Assembly: GCA_024645065.1 (NCBI GenBank)
Contig: JAHEGP010000111.1
Location: 1-9,530 of the forward strand
Direction: 5' to 3'
Source: Cellvibrionales bacterium
GTDB lineage: Bacteria; Pseudomonadota; Gammaproteobacteria; Pseudomonadales; JAHEGP01
Length of the DNA stretch: 9,530 bases
Part shown: positions 1-7,444 of the stretch, piece by piece
How the letters are laid out: every line of letters starts with the position of its first letter
Position numbering within the stretch: the first letter of the stretch is position 1
Translations under genes and position numbers: made by a program
The notes under the pieces: model-generated
What the model saw: the letters and a program-made list of their open reading frames with translations, nothing else
What the model was told of the DNA's origin: nothing
Databases searched by the model: none

Positions 1-1970
1 GCATCCACACCGGCATTGAACATCAGAAGGAGCGTACTGCGCTGCCCTTCGGGGATCAGGCAGCCGACCTGCCTGGCTTGCGGTGAGGTCCAGTCAGGCA
101 CTCCACCATCGGGGTTAAACCAGCGGATATCTGCGTCGGTGTAGAAATGTTCTTTACTCAAGACTGGATGATCCCGGCGAAAGGCAATCATGCCTCGGGC
201 GAAGCGGAAAATGTCCCTGTGTGTTTTGAGATTAGTCCAGTCATGCCAGCTCGTCGGGTTGTCCTGACAGTAGGCGTTGTTGTTGCCGCCCTGGGTGCGG
301 CGAAATTCATCACCACCCAACAGCATCGGCACGCCGCGGGAGATCAACAGGGTCAGCAGGAAGTTCTTGATCTGACGTTTTCTGACGGACTCGATAGCGC
401 GATCCTCGGTCGCACCTTCGACCCCGCAGTTATCACTGTAATTGGCATCGCTGCCGTCGCGGTTGCTCTGCCCGTTGGCTTCATTGTGCTTGGCGCAGTA
501 ACTCACCAGGTCGTTCAGGGTAAAGCCGTCATGACAGGTGACAAAGTTGATGCTGCTCTCGGGCCCCTTGCCGGACCTGGCGTAGATGTCGGCACTGCCA
601 CAGATGCGGCTGGCGAACACGCCACTCATGCCGACATCGCCGCGCCAAAAGCGCCGGATATCGTCCCGGTAGCGGCCGTTCCACTCGGCCCAGCGCCGCT
701 CAGAGAAACTGCCTACCTCGTAGGCGCCTGCGGCGTCCCAGGCCTCGGCAATGATTTTCACTTCACGCAGAACCGGGTCCTCGGCGATGCGCTCCAGCAG
801 CGGGGCGTCGGCAAGCAGTTGGCCGCTGCCATCGCGGGCGAGGATCGACGCCAGATCAAAGCGGAATCCGTCGACATGCATCTCTACGACCCAGTAACGC
901 AGTGCCCCCAGGATATGATCGCGCATCACCGGATGATTGGCATTGACGGTATTGCCGGTACCGGCGAAGTTCCGGTAGTAGCGCGGATCCGGCGCCAGCA
1001 TGTAGAAGATCGCGTTGTCGATGCCGCGAAAACACAGGGTAGGACCCAGTTCGTTACCTTCCGCCGTGTGGTTGAATACGACATCGAGGATCACTTCGAT
1101 ACCGGCCTGGTGCAGCGCCCGGACCATTTCCATAAACTCCAGCCTCTGCTGGCCCAGCCCCCCTGCGCTGCTATAGGAGGCCTTAGGCGCCAGAAATGCC
1201 ACCGGATCATAGCCCCAGTAGTTTTTAAGGGGCTGACCTGTCTGCGGATTGACGCCTGCTGCCTGCTGTTCGTTGAACTCATGCACCGGCATCAGCTCCA
1301 CGGCCGTCACCCCCAGTTCTTTCAGGTAAGGGATCTTTTCTATCAGGCCTCGGTAGGTGCCCGGATGTGCCACTCCAGAATTCTCCGCCACGCTGAAACC
1401 GCGCACATGCAGTTCGTATATCACCGTGTTCGACCAGCAGTGCCTGGGCGGCAGATCATCCTCCCAATCAAAGTGCTCGCGCGTATAGACGCATTTGGGC
1501 ATGGCGCCGGCATCATCCTCGCCAGAGCAAACCAGATCCGGGTCCGGTGCAGAGGGGTCGTAACCTCTCGCCGGGCCAAAATCCCAGTCTGGCAAGGGGG
1601 CTATCGCCCGGGTAAAGGGATCCAGCAGCAGCTTGTTAAAATTGAAACGATGTCCCTGCCGCGGCTGATAGGGGCCGTCAACCCGGAAGGCATAAAGCTG
1701 GCCGGGACGAATGCCTTCAATCCAGACATGCCACACATCACTGGAACGGTTTCGTGCGGGGTCCAGGTCAATCGCCCTGGCCGGTGTCGCGTCTGTCGCC
1801 CGGTGGAATAATTCCAGGCGAACACGGGTGGCATGACGGCTGAACAGTGCAAAATTGACGCCGCTACCCGATTCATGTGTTCCCAGGGGAAGCGGAACGC
1901 CGCGGCGAACAGCAGTGCGCTCGCAAACCTGTGCGAGGTAGTCGTGTAAAGGCCGTCCGGGTGCAAGCAT
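1..1970 (-). CDS. glgX: Glycogen debranching enzyme GlgX (3' end beyond window)
   Basis: GlgX hydrolyses alpha-1,6 branch linkages in glycogen, acting on the short limit-dextrin branches left by phosphorylase, in the cytoplasm. I translated the minus strand from the ATG at 1970 and it stays open to the window edge (656 codons). An N-terminal CBM48-type beta-sandwich (about residues 17-105) is followed by NKLLLDP (112-118) and a GH13 barrel. The four GH13 regions are present: DVVFNH (from D296), FRFDLAS with nucleophile D372, the acid/base in AEAWD (E409), and CHDGF with H480 and D481. The spacing of the catalytic residues closely matches E. coli GlgX, which is 657 residues; here the catalytic residues sit about 36 positions later, so some tens of C-terminal residues are probably missing. 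It begins 11 bp after the glgP stop, with only a weak purine-rich ribosome site (AAAAGAAAC). The other GH13 possibility, an isoamylase such as TreX, is hard to separate by eye. Confidence 0.95.
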   Translation of the reverse strand, partial: MLAPGRPLHDYLAQVCERTAVRRGVPLPLGTHESGSGVNFALFSRHATRVRLELFHRATDATPARAIDLDPARNRSSDVWHVWIEGIRPGQLYAFRVDGPYQPRQGHRFNFNKLLLDPFTRAIAPLPDWDFGPARGYDPSAPDPDLVCSGEDDAGAMPKCVYTREHFDWEDDLPPRHCWSNTVIYELHVRGFSVAENSGVAHPGTYRGLIEKIPYLKELGVTAVELMPVHEFNEQQAAGVNPQTGQPLKNYWGYDPVAFLAPKASYSSAGGLGQQRLEFMEMVRALHQAGIEVILDVVFNHTAEGNELGPTLCFRGIDNAIFYMLAPDPRYYRNFAGTGNTVNANHPVMRDHILGALRYWVVEMHVDGFRFDLASILARDGSGQLLADAPLLERIAEDPVLREVKIIAEAWDAAGAYEVGSFSERRWAEWNGRYRDDIRRFWRGDVGMSGVFASRICGSADIYARSGKGPESSINFVTCHDGFTLNDLVSYCAKHNEANGQSNRDGSDANYSDNCGVEGATEDRAIESVRKRQIKNFLLTLLISRGVPMLLGGDEFRRTQGGNNNAYCQDNPTSWHDWTNLKTHRDIFRFARGMIAFRRDHPVLSKEHFYTDADIRWFNPDGGVPDWTSPQARQVGCLIPEGQRSTLLLMFNAGVD

Positions 1971-1981
1971 GTTTCTTTTGC

Positions 1982-4531
1982 TCAACGTTGCTGCCATAGA
2001 ATATGTTCATGTTCCAGTGGCACTGCCAGGATGTCGCAGCATGGAATAAGACGCACGGTGTAGTCTTCTGCCGGTCGGGTTGCTGGCACTGCGGCGCGAT
2101 ATGTATAGCCGTTTATGGCTCCCGCCAGCTGCTGCACGCGCTGCATCGTCACGCGCTCCGGCGCGCTGGTGTCAATCCCCTCGGCGTAGAGCTCGACCTG
2201 CACTACTGCGGGGTCGACCCCATCGAGATAGACCTGGGCGTCGAAGATATGCTGCCCGTTGTCACAACCTGTATGCACTTCTCCAAGGCGCAGTGCAGAC
2301 CATTTTTGATCGAGCGAGCGCCGCCGGTTTACTATCTGCAAACCGATTGCACCGCTATCGGCGGCGCGCTTGCAGTAGTCCGAAGCCGCCGGCAGATAGT
2401 AGCGCTCAGTGTACTCGCGCACCGTTCGACTCGAGGAAAAGCGCGGCGTCAGCTGCGCCATGCTCTCGCGCATGCGGTGTAACCAGGCGCGGGGGATACC
2501 CTGTTCATCACGCTGGTAAAACTCCGGAATCACCTCGCCTTCGAGCAGGTCATAGAGGTTCCCGGCTTCATTCGCATCCCAGGCGGAGTCGCTGTCATGT
2601 TCCCGGCCATCCCCCAGCGCCCACCCCACCTCCGGGGTATAGGCTTCCGCCCACCAGCCGTCCAGTTCTGACAAATTAATCCCGCCATTGACCAGCACTT
2701 TCATGCCGCTGGTACCGCAGGCCTCCCAGGGGCGCCGCGGCGTATTGAGCCAGACATCCACCCCCTGCACCAGGTGCTCGGTCAAGAGCATGTCATAATC
2801 GCTGAGGAAGATCACATGGGCACGCGCCTCGGGCCGCCTCGCAAAACTGATCCACTGCCGAATCAGGGCCTGCCCTTCGAGGTCGGCGGGATGAGCCTTG
2901 CCTGCCATAATCAGTTGAACGGGGCGTTGTGGATTGGATAACAGGGCAAGCAGCCGTGCGGGATCCTGGAGCAGCAAATTGGGACGCTTGTAGCTGGCAA
3001 AGCGACGGGCGAAGCCCAGCGTCAGCGTGTTGGGGTCAAACAGGTATTTCGCATTTTCAACGTCTTCGGGCGGTGCTCCCGATGCGGCCAGTTGCCTGGA
3101 CAATCGCTCTCGGGCGTATTCAACAAGCGACTCGCTGGCATCGATACGGAATTGCCAGAGCCTGGCGTCGGAAACTTTACGGAAGTCTTGCTCCAGGGTG
3201 TCAGTCACTCCGAGCCAGCGTCCCTTGCAACACACGTCAGTCCAAAGATCATCGGCCGGTGCGGAGTCCCAGGTTGGCATGTGGACGCCGTTGGTCACAT
3301 GCCCGACCGGCACTTCTGCGATTGGCCAGCGCGGAAACAGCGGCGCGAAAAGGTGCCTGCTGACCCTGCCATGCAAACTGCTTACGCCATTGACCGCGCC
3401 GCTCCCGCGAATCGCCAGGTAGGCCATGTTGAATGGTTCGGACGCGTCATTCGGGTTTTGACGGCCCAGAGCCAGTAAATCCTGTCCCGCTATGCCAAGC
3501 TTCTGTTCAGCGTAGGCACCGAGGTATTGCTCGACCAGCGCTGGTGAGAAACGATCGAAGCCGGCAGCCACGGCCGTGTGCGTGGTAAAAAGGTTTCCCG
3601 CTCGCGTCACGGCGAGTGCCTCGTCGAATGGCTGGCCGTTGTCCTGCATGAAACTGCAGGCGCGTTCCAGCACGGCGAAGGCAGCGTGCCCCTCGTTCAG
3701 GTGACAGACTTCCGGCTGGATGCCAAGCGCTGCGAGCAATCGCCAGCCGCCAATGCCAAGCAATAACTCCTGTTGCAGGCGCAGCTCCGGACCACCGCCA
3801 TAGAGTTCGCTGGTAATGCCCCGGTGTGCGGGGTGATTAGCGGCGTCATTGCTGTCCAGCAGGTACAGCTTCGCGCGACCGACCTGAACCTGCCAGGCGC
3901 GCAGCCAGACCGAGTAGCCCGGCAGGGCAATCTCCAGCCGCAGCCATTCGCCATTGCTTTTCCGCAAAGGCGTAATCGGAAGCTGCCCCGGATCGTTGTA
4001 CGGGAAGAGGGCCTGTTGTGCGCCCTTTTTGTCGACTAACTGGCGAAAGTACCCCTGCTGGTAAAGAAGTCCCACGCCTATCACAGGTACGCCCAGGTCA
4101 CTGGCGGCCTTGAGTTGATCTCCGGCCACATTGCCAAGGCCACCGGAGTATATGGGTAAAGCCTCACTCAGCATGAATTCCATACTGAAATACGCCACGC
4201 AGCCGAGCTGCGCTTGCGGGTGAGTTTGCTGAAACCAGGCGGGCGCCTCCGCCGCATCACGCCTGGCCTGCAGCAATTCATCCACGTTGTTGCGGAAAGC
4301 GGGATCAGCCAGAACAGCTCTCAGCTTGTCCCGTGAAACTGTCTGCAGCACGGCCCAGGGGTTATGCGTAAATTCCCACAAAACGGCATCCAGCTGCCGC
4401 CAAAGCTGGTCGGTGACATGGTCCCAGCACGAACGCATATCCAGCGCTAGTTCGGCCAGGGAATCAAAGCCCTCGATGTCCGTTGGTAGAAACAGCTCCT
4501 TCAACTGACTGAGCGGTGCCTGGCTGCGCAT
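1982..4531 (-). CDS. glgP: Alpha-glucan (glycogen) phosphorylase, DUF3417-containing type
   Basis: This enzyme uses phosphate to release glucose-1-phosphate from non-reducing ends of glycogen or maltodextrin, with pyridoxal phosphate (PLP) as cofactor, in the cytoplasm. The 849-residue protein has the N-terminal segment typical of the DUF3417/TIGR02094 phosphorylase branch (about residues 18-100), then YFSMEF (114-119), IYSGGLG (127-133), HLNEGHAAF (277-285), GFARRFASYKRP (506-517), and the PLP site EACGTSGMK with K611 as the expected Schiff-base lysine. The length is normal for this branch. The ATG at 4531 is preceded by GGAG with an 8-nt spacer, which fixes the start. It is the first gene of a glgP-glgX unit; a 413-bp gap upstream probably carries its promoter. 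All recognisable catalytic motifs are intact. Whether it prefers glycogen or shorter maltodextrins cannot be read from the sequence. Confidence 0.95.
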   Translation of the reverse strand: MRSQAPLSQLKELFLPTDIEGFDSLAELALDMRSCWDHVTDQLWRQLDAVLWEFTHNPWAVLQTVSRDKLRAVLADPAFRNNVDELLQARRDAAEAPAWFQQTHPQAQLGCVAYFSMEFMLSEALPIYSGGLGNVAGDQLKAASDLGVPVIGVGLLYQQGYFRQLVDKKGAQQALFPYNDPGQLPITPLRKSNGEWLRLEIALPGYSVWLRAWQVQVGRAKLYLLDSNDAANHPAHRGITSELYGGGPELRLQQELLLGIGGWRLLAALGIQPEVCHLNEGHAAFAVLERACSFMQDNGQPFDEALAVTRAGNLFTTHTAVAAGFDRFSPALVEQYLGAYAEQKLGIAGQDLLALGRQNPNDASEPFNMAYLAIRGSGAVNGVSSLHGRVSRHLFAPLFPRWPIAEVPVGHVTNGVHMPTWDSAPADDLWTDVCCKGRWLGVTDTLEQDFRKVSDARLWQFRIDASESLVEYARERLSRQLAASGAPPEDVENAKYLFDPNTLTLGFARRFASYKRPNLLLQDPARLLALLSNPQRPVQLIMAGKAHPADLEGQALIRQWISFARRPEARAHVIFLSDYDMLLTEHLVQGVDVWLNTPRRPWEACGTSGMKVLVNGGINLSELDGWWAEAYTPEVGWALGDGREHDSDSAWDANEAGNLYDLLEGEVIPEFYQRDEQGIPRAWLHRMRESMAQLTPRFSSSRTVREYTERYYLPAASDYCKRAADSGAIGLQIVNRRRSLDQKWSALRLGEVHTGCDNGQHIFDAQVYLDGVDPAVVQVELYAEGIDTSAPERVTMQRVQQLAGAINGYTYRAAVPATRPAEDYTVRLIPCCDILAVPLEHEHILWQQR

Positions 4532-4539
4532 ATACCGTG

Positions 4540-4543
4540 CTCC
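4540..4543 (-). promoter_or_regulatory. Ribosome binding site of glgP
   Basis: GGAG on the minus strand lies 8 nt before the ATG at 4531. It is the reason for choosing that start. A 6-bp GC-rich inverted repeat ends 3 nt before it. Confidence 0.7.
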
Positions 4544-4546
4544 AAC

Positions 4547-4566
4547 CCGCCTCGCTGACCAGGCGG
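4547..4566 (-). other. Hairpin just upstream of the glgP ribosome binding site
   Basis: CCGCCT (4561-4566 read on the minus strand) and AGGCGG (4547-4552) form a perfect 6-bp GC-rich stem with an 8-nt loop, ending 3 nt before GGAG. In the glgP mRNA leader this could influence access to the ribosome site. A second small inverted repeat (AGGGG/CCCCT, 4595-4609, 5-nt loop) lies further upstream. Function is inferred only from position. Confidence 0.35.
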
Positions 4567-4936
4567 ATTAATCGGTTGCGATAAAAATCCGTACAGGGGG
4601 CAATCCCCTACCACCAAGTGTTCGCCGCCAATTGCAATTCGAGACCACTTATGCGCACAGGAACACGTGAACGTAAAATTCACCGCTATACCGGCCCTGG
4701 TCTCATTGGCATCCACTTTTGTCGCTCAAAATGCAGGCTTCGTCGCACTGCGTTTTCTATTCTGGACCCTGTCCACGGCGCGCACATTAAAGTCAGATAA
4801 ACCCGCTCGCAGCCGAACACCGTCGGCCAAGAGCAATATCGGGGCCTTCTCATTTACACCGACTCATGCAAAATTCGATTACAAAGACAGGGGAAAGTTC
4901 ATGGCGGGTATCGATCTCTGACAGGTGCAGATCGCG

Positions 4937-4956
4937 CCGGGCATTCAATTGCCCGG
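4937..4956 (-). terminator. Hairpin spanning the ackA stop codon (possible weak terminator)
   Basis: On the minus strand CCGGGCA (4956-4950) pairs perfectly with TGCCCGG (4943-4937), giving a 7-bp stem and a 6-nt loop; the ackA TGA (4947-4945) sits in the loop. No run of T follows, so this is not a standard intrinsic terminator. It may act as a pause site, an mRNA 3'-end stabiliser, or nothing. Whether transcription continues from ackA into glgP is open. Confidence 0.3.
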
Positions 4957-6132
4957 TTCATGCAATACATGGAGTGTATGACCCGCAATCATCAGTTCTT
5001 CATCTGTAGATATAACCCAGGCCTGGACATGACTACCCCTTCTACTGATGCAGGGCAGCCCCCGCCTGTTGGCTGTTTGATCCAGTTCAATTCCAAGCCA
5101 GCGGCAGCGCTGGCATATCGCTTCACGTATGGATGCCGCGTGCTCACCGATGCCGGCGGTGAAGATCAATGCATCCAGCCCCTGTAACGCGGCAGCCAAC
5201 GAGCCAATAGCGCGCACTGTGTAGTGTACGAAATACTCAATCGCCTGTTCTGCCTGCGCCGTGGCCTGCTCAAGCAAGACAGCCATATCATCGCTCAGTT
5301 CGGAAACACCGATAAGGCCCGATTGAAAGTACAACAGGTCGGCAATACTTTCCGCGGTCATACCCTGGTGTAACAGGTACAAAACCACGGCGGGGTCGAT
5401 GGAGCCGCAGCGGGTAGCCATGGGTATGCCATCCAGAGGCGAGAAGGTCATAGTGGTTGCGACACTGCGGCGCTGATGCATCGCGCAGAGACTGGCACCG
5501 TGGCCCAGGTGCGCCACCACTATTTTTCCATCTGCGCGCTCACCCAGGTGATCAGGCAATACTTTCGCCATGTACTCATAGGAAAGACCATGAAAGCCGT
5601 AACGACGCACCGACTCCAAGCCGGGACGTGCTGGCAGGGCAAAGTGTTGCTCTACCTCGGGCCGGAGGTGGTGGAAGGCAGTGTCGAAACAGGCTATTTG
5701 CACTAATCCTGGTTGTAGACGCTGAAGTGCCGCTATTCCCTGCAGGCTCCCCGGCTGGTGATTGGGCGCTAATGGAATCAGTGATTCCAGATAGTCCATC
5801 ACCTCAGTATTGATTTGCACGGGCTCACGAAAGCGGATTCCACCATGCACGACTCGGTGGCCCGCCGCGATTAGTTCCACGGAACGGACCTCATCTGCCA
5901 GCCAGTTCAGCAGAACACTGTATGCCACCTCATGATCAGCGGTGGTTACCGTTTGCCTGTGCACAAGATTTGCATAACCGTCCTTGACCTCAAACTGGCC
6001 ACTCTCCCCCAGCCCCTCGATTTTGCCGCGGAACATGAGCTGCGGTGGTTGAACTGGCCGGTATAGCGCAAACTTTATGCTCGACGAACCGCTATTTATA
6101 ATCAACAGGGCAGTTACAGCTGGCGCTGGCAT
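4945..6132 (-). CDS. ackA: Acetate kinase (acetate/propionate kinase family), variant nucleotide site
   Basis: Acetate kinase interconverts acetyl phosphate plus ADP with acetate plus ATP in the cytoplasm. The 395-residue length is typical. Family motifs run in order: INSGSSSIKF (N13, S16), GHRVVHGG (R93), LAPNHQPG (H125), CFDTAFH (D150), RRYGFHGLSYEYM (H181), VVAHLGHGAS (208-214), PMATRCGSIDP (R241), FTAGIGEH (324-331) and STDEEL (E378/E379). The counterparts of the catalytic Arg, His, Asp and Glu residues of Methanosarcina thermophila acetate kinase are all present. Several usually conserved positions differ: His for Asn in HLGNG, Ser for Asp in RSGDIDP, Ala for Arg in the SDMR adenosine segment (DDMA, 281-284), and His for Asn in GIGEN. 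An in-frame TGA at 6139-6141 makes the ATG at 6132 the earliest start; I see no Shine-Dalgarno sequence. No pta or phosphoketolase gene is in the window. A propionate or butyrate kinase role cannot be excluded. Confidence 0.92.
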   Translation of the reverse strand: MPAPAVTALLIINSGSSSIKFALYRPVQPPQLMFRGKIEGLGESGQFEVKDGYANLVHRQTVTTADHEVAYSVLLNWLADEVRSVELIAAGHRVVHGGIRFREPVQINTEVMDYLESLIPLAPNHQPGSLQGIAALQRLQPGLVQIACFDTAFHHLRPEVEQHFALPARPGLESVRRYGFHGLSYEYMAKVLPDHLGERADGKIVVAHLGHGASLCAMHQRRSVATTMTFSPLDGIPMATRCGSIDPAVVLYLLHQGMTAESIADLLYFQSGLIGVSELSDDMAVLLEQATAQAEQAIEYFVHYTVRAIGSLAAALQGLDALIFTAGIGEHAASIREAICQRCRWLGIELDQTANRRGLPCISRRGSHVQAWVISTDEELMIAGHTLHVLHEPGN

Positions 6133-6484
6133 GGAGATTCAAACACCAATAGGGAGATGGTGTGGCACCACCGGCAACCTGGGATCAAATGGGTTATCGG
6201 CTCCATAAAAAATGATTTCCGTCCGGCCGGTGCAGTGCCCTATCCTGTAATCCACCCATTTTGCCTCGCGGGGGCGGGGTGTACTTCGCTCCTGTCTCTT
6301 GCGCTGCAATATCTGTCGATGCATATGAAGAATTGTATACGAAGGATAGCAGTGAATCGCCAGTTAATTTACCAGCCATAAGGATCAAGCCCCTGCCACT
6401 CACTCCATTACTCGAGTGGTAGCAAGTCATTGACATTGAGGTGGGACCAATCCACTCTCCGGAGCAATCGATGGGGGCATTACT
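6133..6484. promoter_or_regulatory. 352-bp divergent promoter region between ackA and the LOG gene
   Basis: This stretch must carry the promoters for both divergent genes. For ackA, TATACAAT on the minus strand (6339-6332) resembles a -10 element, but the matching -35 is poor, and it lies about 200 nt before the ATG. For the LOG gene, a perfect TTGACA (6430-6435) has no good -10 at 16-18 nt. CCACTC occurs three times within 62 bp: 6396-6401, inverted at 6414-6419, and 6452-6457; the first two form a stem with a 12-nt loop. ACTCGAGT (6410-6417) is a palindrome inside this group. Short open frames here on either strand have no recognisable product. Confidence 0.45.
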
Positions 6485-6488
6485 TTGA
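6461..6488 (+). promoter_or_regulatory. Five-codon leader ORF with strong ribosome site, overlapping the LOG gene start
   Basis: GGAG (6461-6464) is 6 nt before an ATG at 6471 that opens a mini-ORF encoding MGALL and stopping at TGA 6486-6488. The TGA overlaps the TTG start codon (6485-6487) of the following gene as TTGA. This arrangement would allow translational coupling. The GGGGG inside the mini-ORF (6473-6477) could also serve as the ribosome site for TTG. Function is inferred. Confidence 0.4.
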
Positions 6489-7444
6489 GCGAGAAACACC
6501 TTAAACCTGAAGTGCCGGAACCGGCGCTTCCCAATCGGCGCCGGGAGCCACTGCCCTGGCACAAACCCAAGTCGGTCAGTGAAGATTCGGAATGCGCACA
6601 TCTGCTCAAAACTGTCATGGAGAGCCAGTCCTATCTGCCTGCTGTCGAGGATGTTGACTTCCTGAATGGAGACGACACACGAGGGTTGCGGTTACAACTT
6701 GACTACCTGAAGCCGGAGCGGTTACTGCAAGAACACGGCGTTCAGCAGACCATCGTTGTATTTGGCAGTACCCGTATCGTCGAACCCCGGGTCGCAAAGC
6801 AGAGGGTCGACCAGTTGCGCGAAGCGCTGGCGGCGCAACCCGACGACAGGGAACTGCAGCGACGGTTATCCGTAGCGGAACGCATTCTCGCAAAAAGTCA
6901 TTTTTACGATGTCGCGCGGGAATTTTCGCGTCTGGTGGCCAATGCCGGTAACGGCCCCGGCGATTCCCGCCTTGTGATCATGACGGGCGGCGGTCCCGGA
7001 ATGATGGAGGCGGCAAACCGGGGGGTTCGCGACGTCGGAGGCAAAACAGTCGGACTTAATATTACACTGCCGCACGAACAGTATCCGAATCCCTATGTCA
7101 CCCCCGGGCTGTGCTTCCAGTTTCATTACTTCGCCTTGCGAAAATTGCATTTCGTATTGCGGGCCAGGGCGCTGGTGGCTTTTCCCGGTGGGTTTGGCAC
7201 CTTTGACGAGCTGTTTGAAACCCTCACCCTTATACAGACTCGAAAAATTCAACCCTTGCCCGTAGTGCTGGTCGGTGAACGGTACTGGCGAAATGCGTTT
7301 AATATCGATTTTCTTGTTGATGAGGGTGTAATCGATGCCGAAGACCGGGACCTGTTCTGGTATGCCGAAACGGCCCAGGAAGTCTGGCGAGGATTGTTAC
7401 TCTGGTATGAGCGCAAGGGCGAGCCACTGATCGACAGGAATTGA
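6485..7444 (+). CDS. LOG-family Rossmann-fold protein (putative nucleotide 5'-monophosphate phosphoribohydrolase)
   Basis: LOG-family proteins, long mislabelled lysine decarboxylases, mostly cleave the base from nucleoside 5'-monophosphates; the bacterial PpnN and plant LOG enzymes are the studied examples. The 319-residue product has FGSTRI (93-98), MTGGGPGMMEAANRG (166-180) and the signature PGGFGTFDE (234-242), whose Glu is E242. The core is longer than a plain LOG protein of about 190 residues: there is an N-terminal extension of roughly 85 residues and a helical, charged insertion at about 100-150. I recall similar long forms in proteobacteria, with the REPLPW-like N-terminus and QLDYLKPE segment conserved, which supports starting at the TTG at 6485 rather than at the ATG for residue 45. 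It lies alone on the plus strand, divergent from ackA and convergent with mlaB. Substrate is unknown. Confidence 0.88.
   Translation: MSEKHLKPEVPEPALPNRRREPLPWHKPKSVSEDSECAHLLKTVMESQSYLPAVEDVDFLNGDDTRGLRLQLDYLKPERLLQEHGVQQTIVVFGSTRIVEPRVAKQRVDQLREALAAQPDDRELQRRLSVAERILAKSHFYDVAREFSRLVANAGNGPGDSRLVIMTGGGPGMMEAANRGVRDVGGKTVGLNITLPHEQYPNPYVTPGLCFQFHYFALRKLHFVLRARALVAFPGGFGTFDELFETLTLIQTRKIQPLPVVLVGERYWRNAFNIDFLVDEGVIDAEDRDLFWYAETAQEVWRGLLLWYERKGEPLIDRN

Larger units (their letters stand above)
4532..4944. other. 413-bp gap between ackA and glgP
   Basis: No gene with a recognisable product lies here. It contains the glgP ribosome site and leader hairpins, a perfect 10-bp palindrome AATTGCAATT (4630-4639), and right at its upper end a hairpin over the ackA stop codon. 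I could not find a convincing sigma-70 promoter with both elements at normal spacing for glgP. A plus-strand frame of 84 codons starts at a GTG at 4667 and ends at 4921. It has an AGGA-like sequence just ahead and a hydrophobic N-terminal third, but no family I recognise; I treat it as unproven. Confidence 0.5.

Noticed and set aside
147..1811. Plus-strand open frame of 554 codons opposite glgX
   Set aside because: The minus strand encodes all four GH13 regions of GlgX across the same bases. The plus-strand translation resembles no family and arises from GC-biased codon positions.
6139..6324. 61-codon minus-strand frame directly upstream of ackA and in its frame
   Set aside because: No ribosome site, no recognisable family, and not a phosphoketolase C-terminus as far as I can tell; probably chance reading through the promoter region.
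6430..6435. Perfect TTGACA -35 box before the LOG gene
   Set aside because: No acceptable -10 hexamer at 16-18 bp spacing (CCACTC, CACTCT or ACTCTC), so I do not call a promoter from it.
6866..7252. Minus-strand 128-codon frame inside the LOG gene
   Set aside because: It lies antisense to the conserved GGGPG and PGGFGT core of the LOG gene; no family resemblance.
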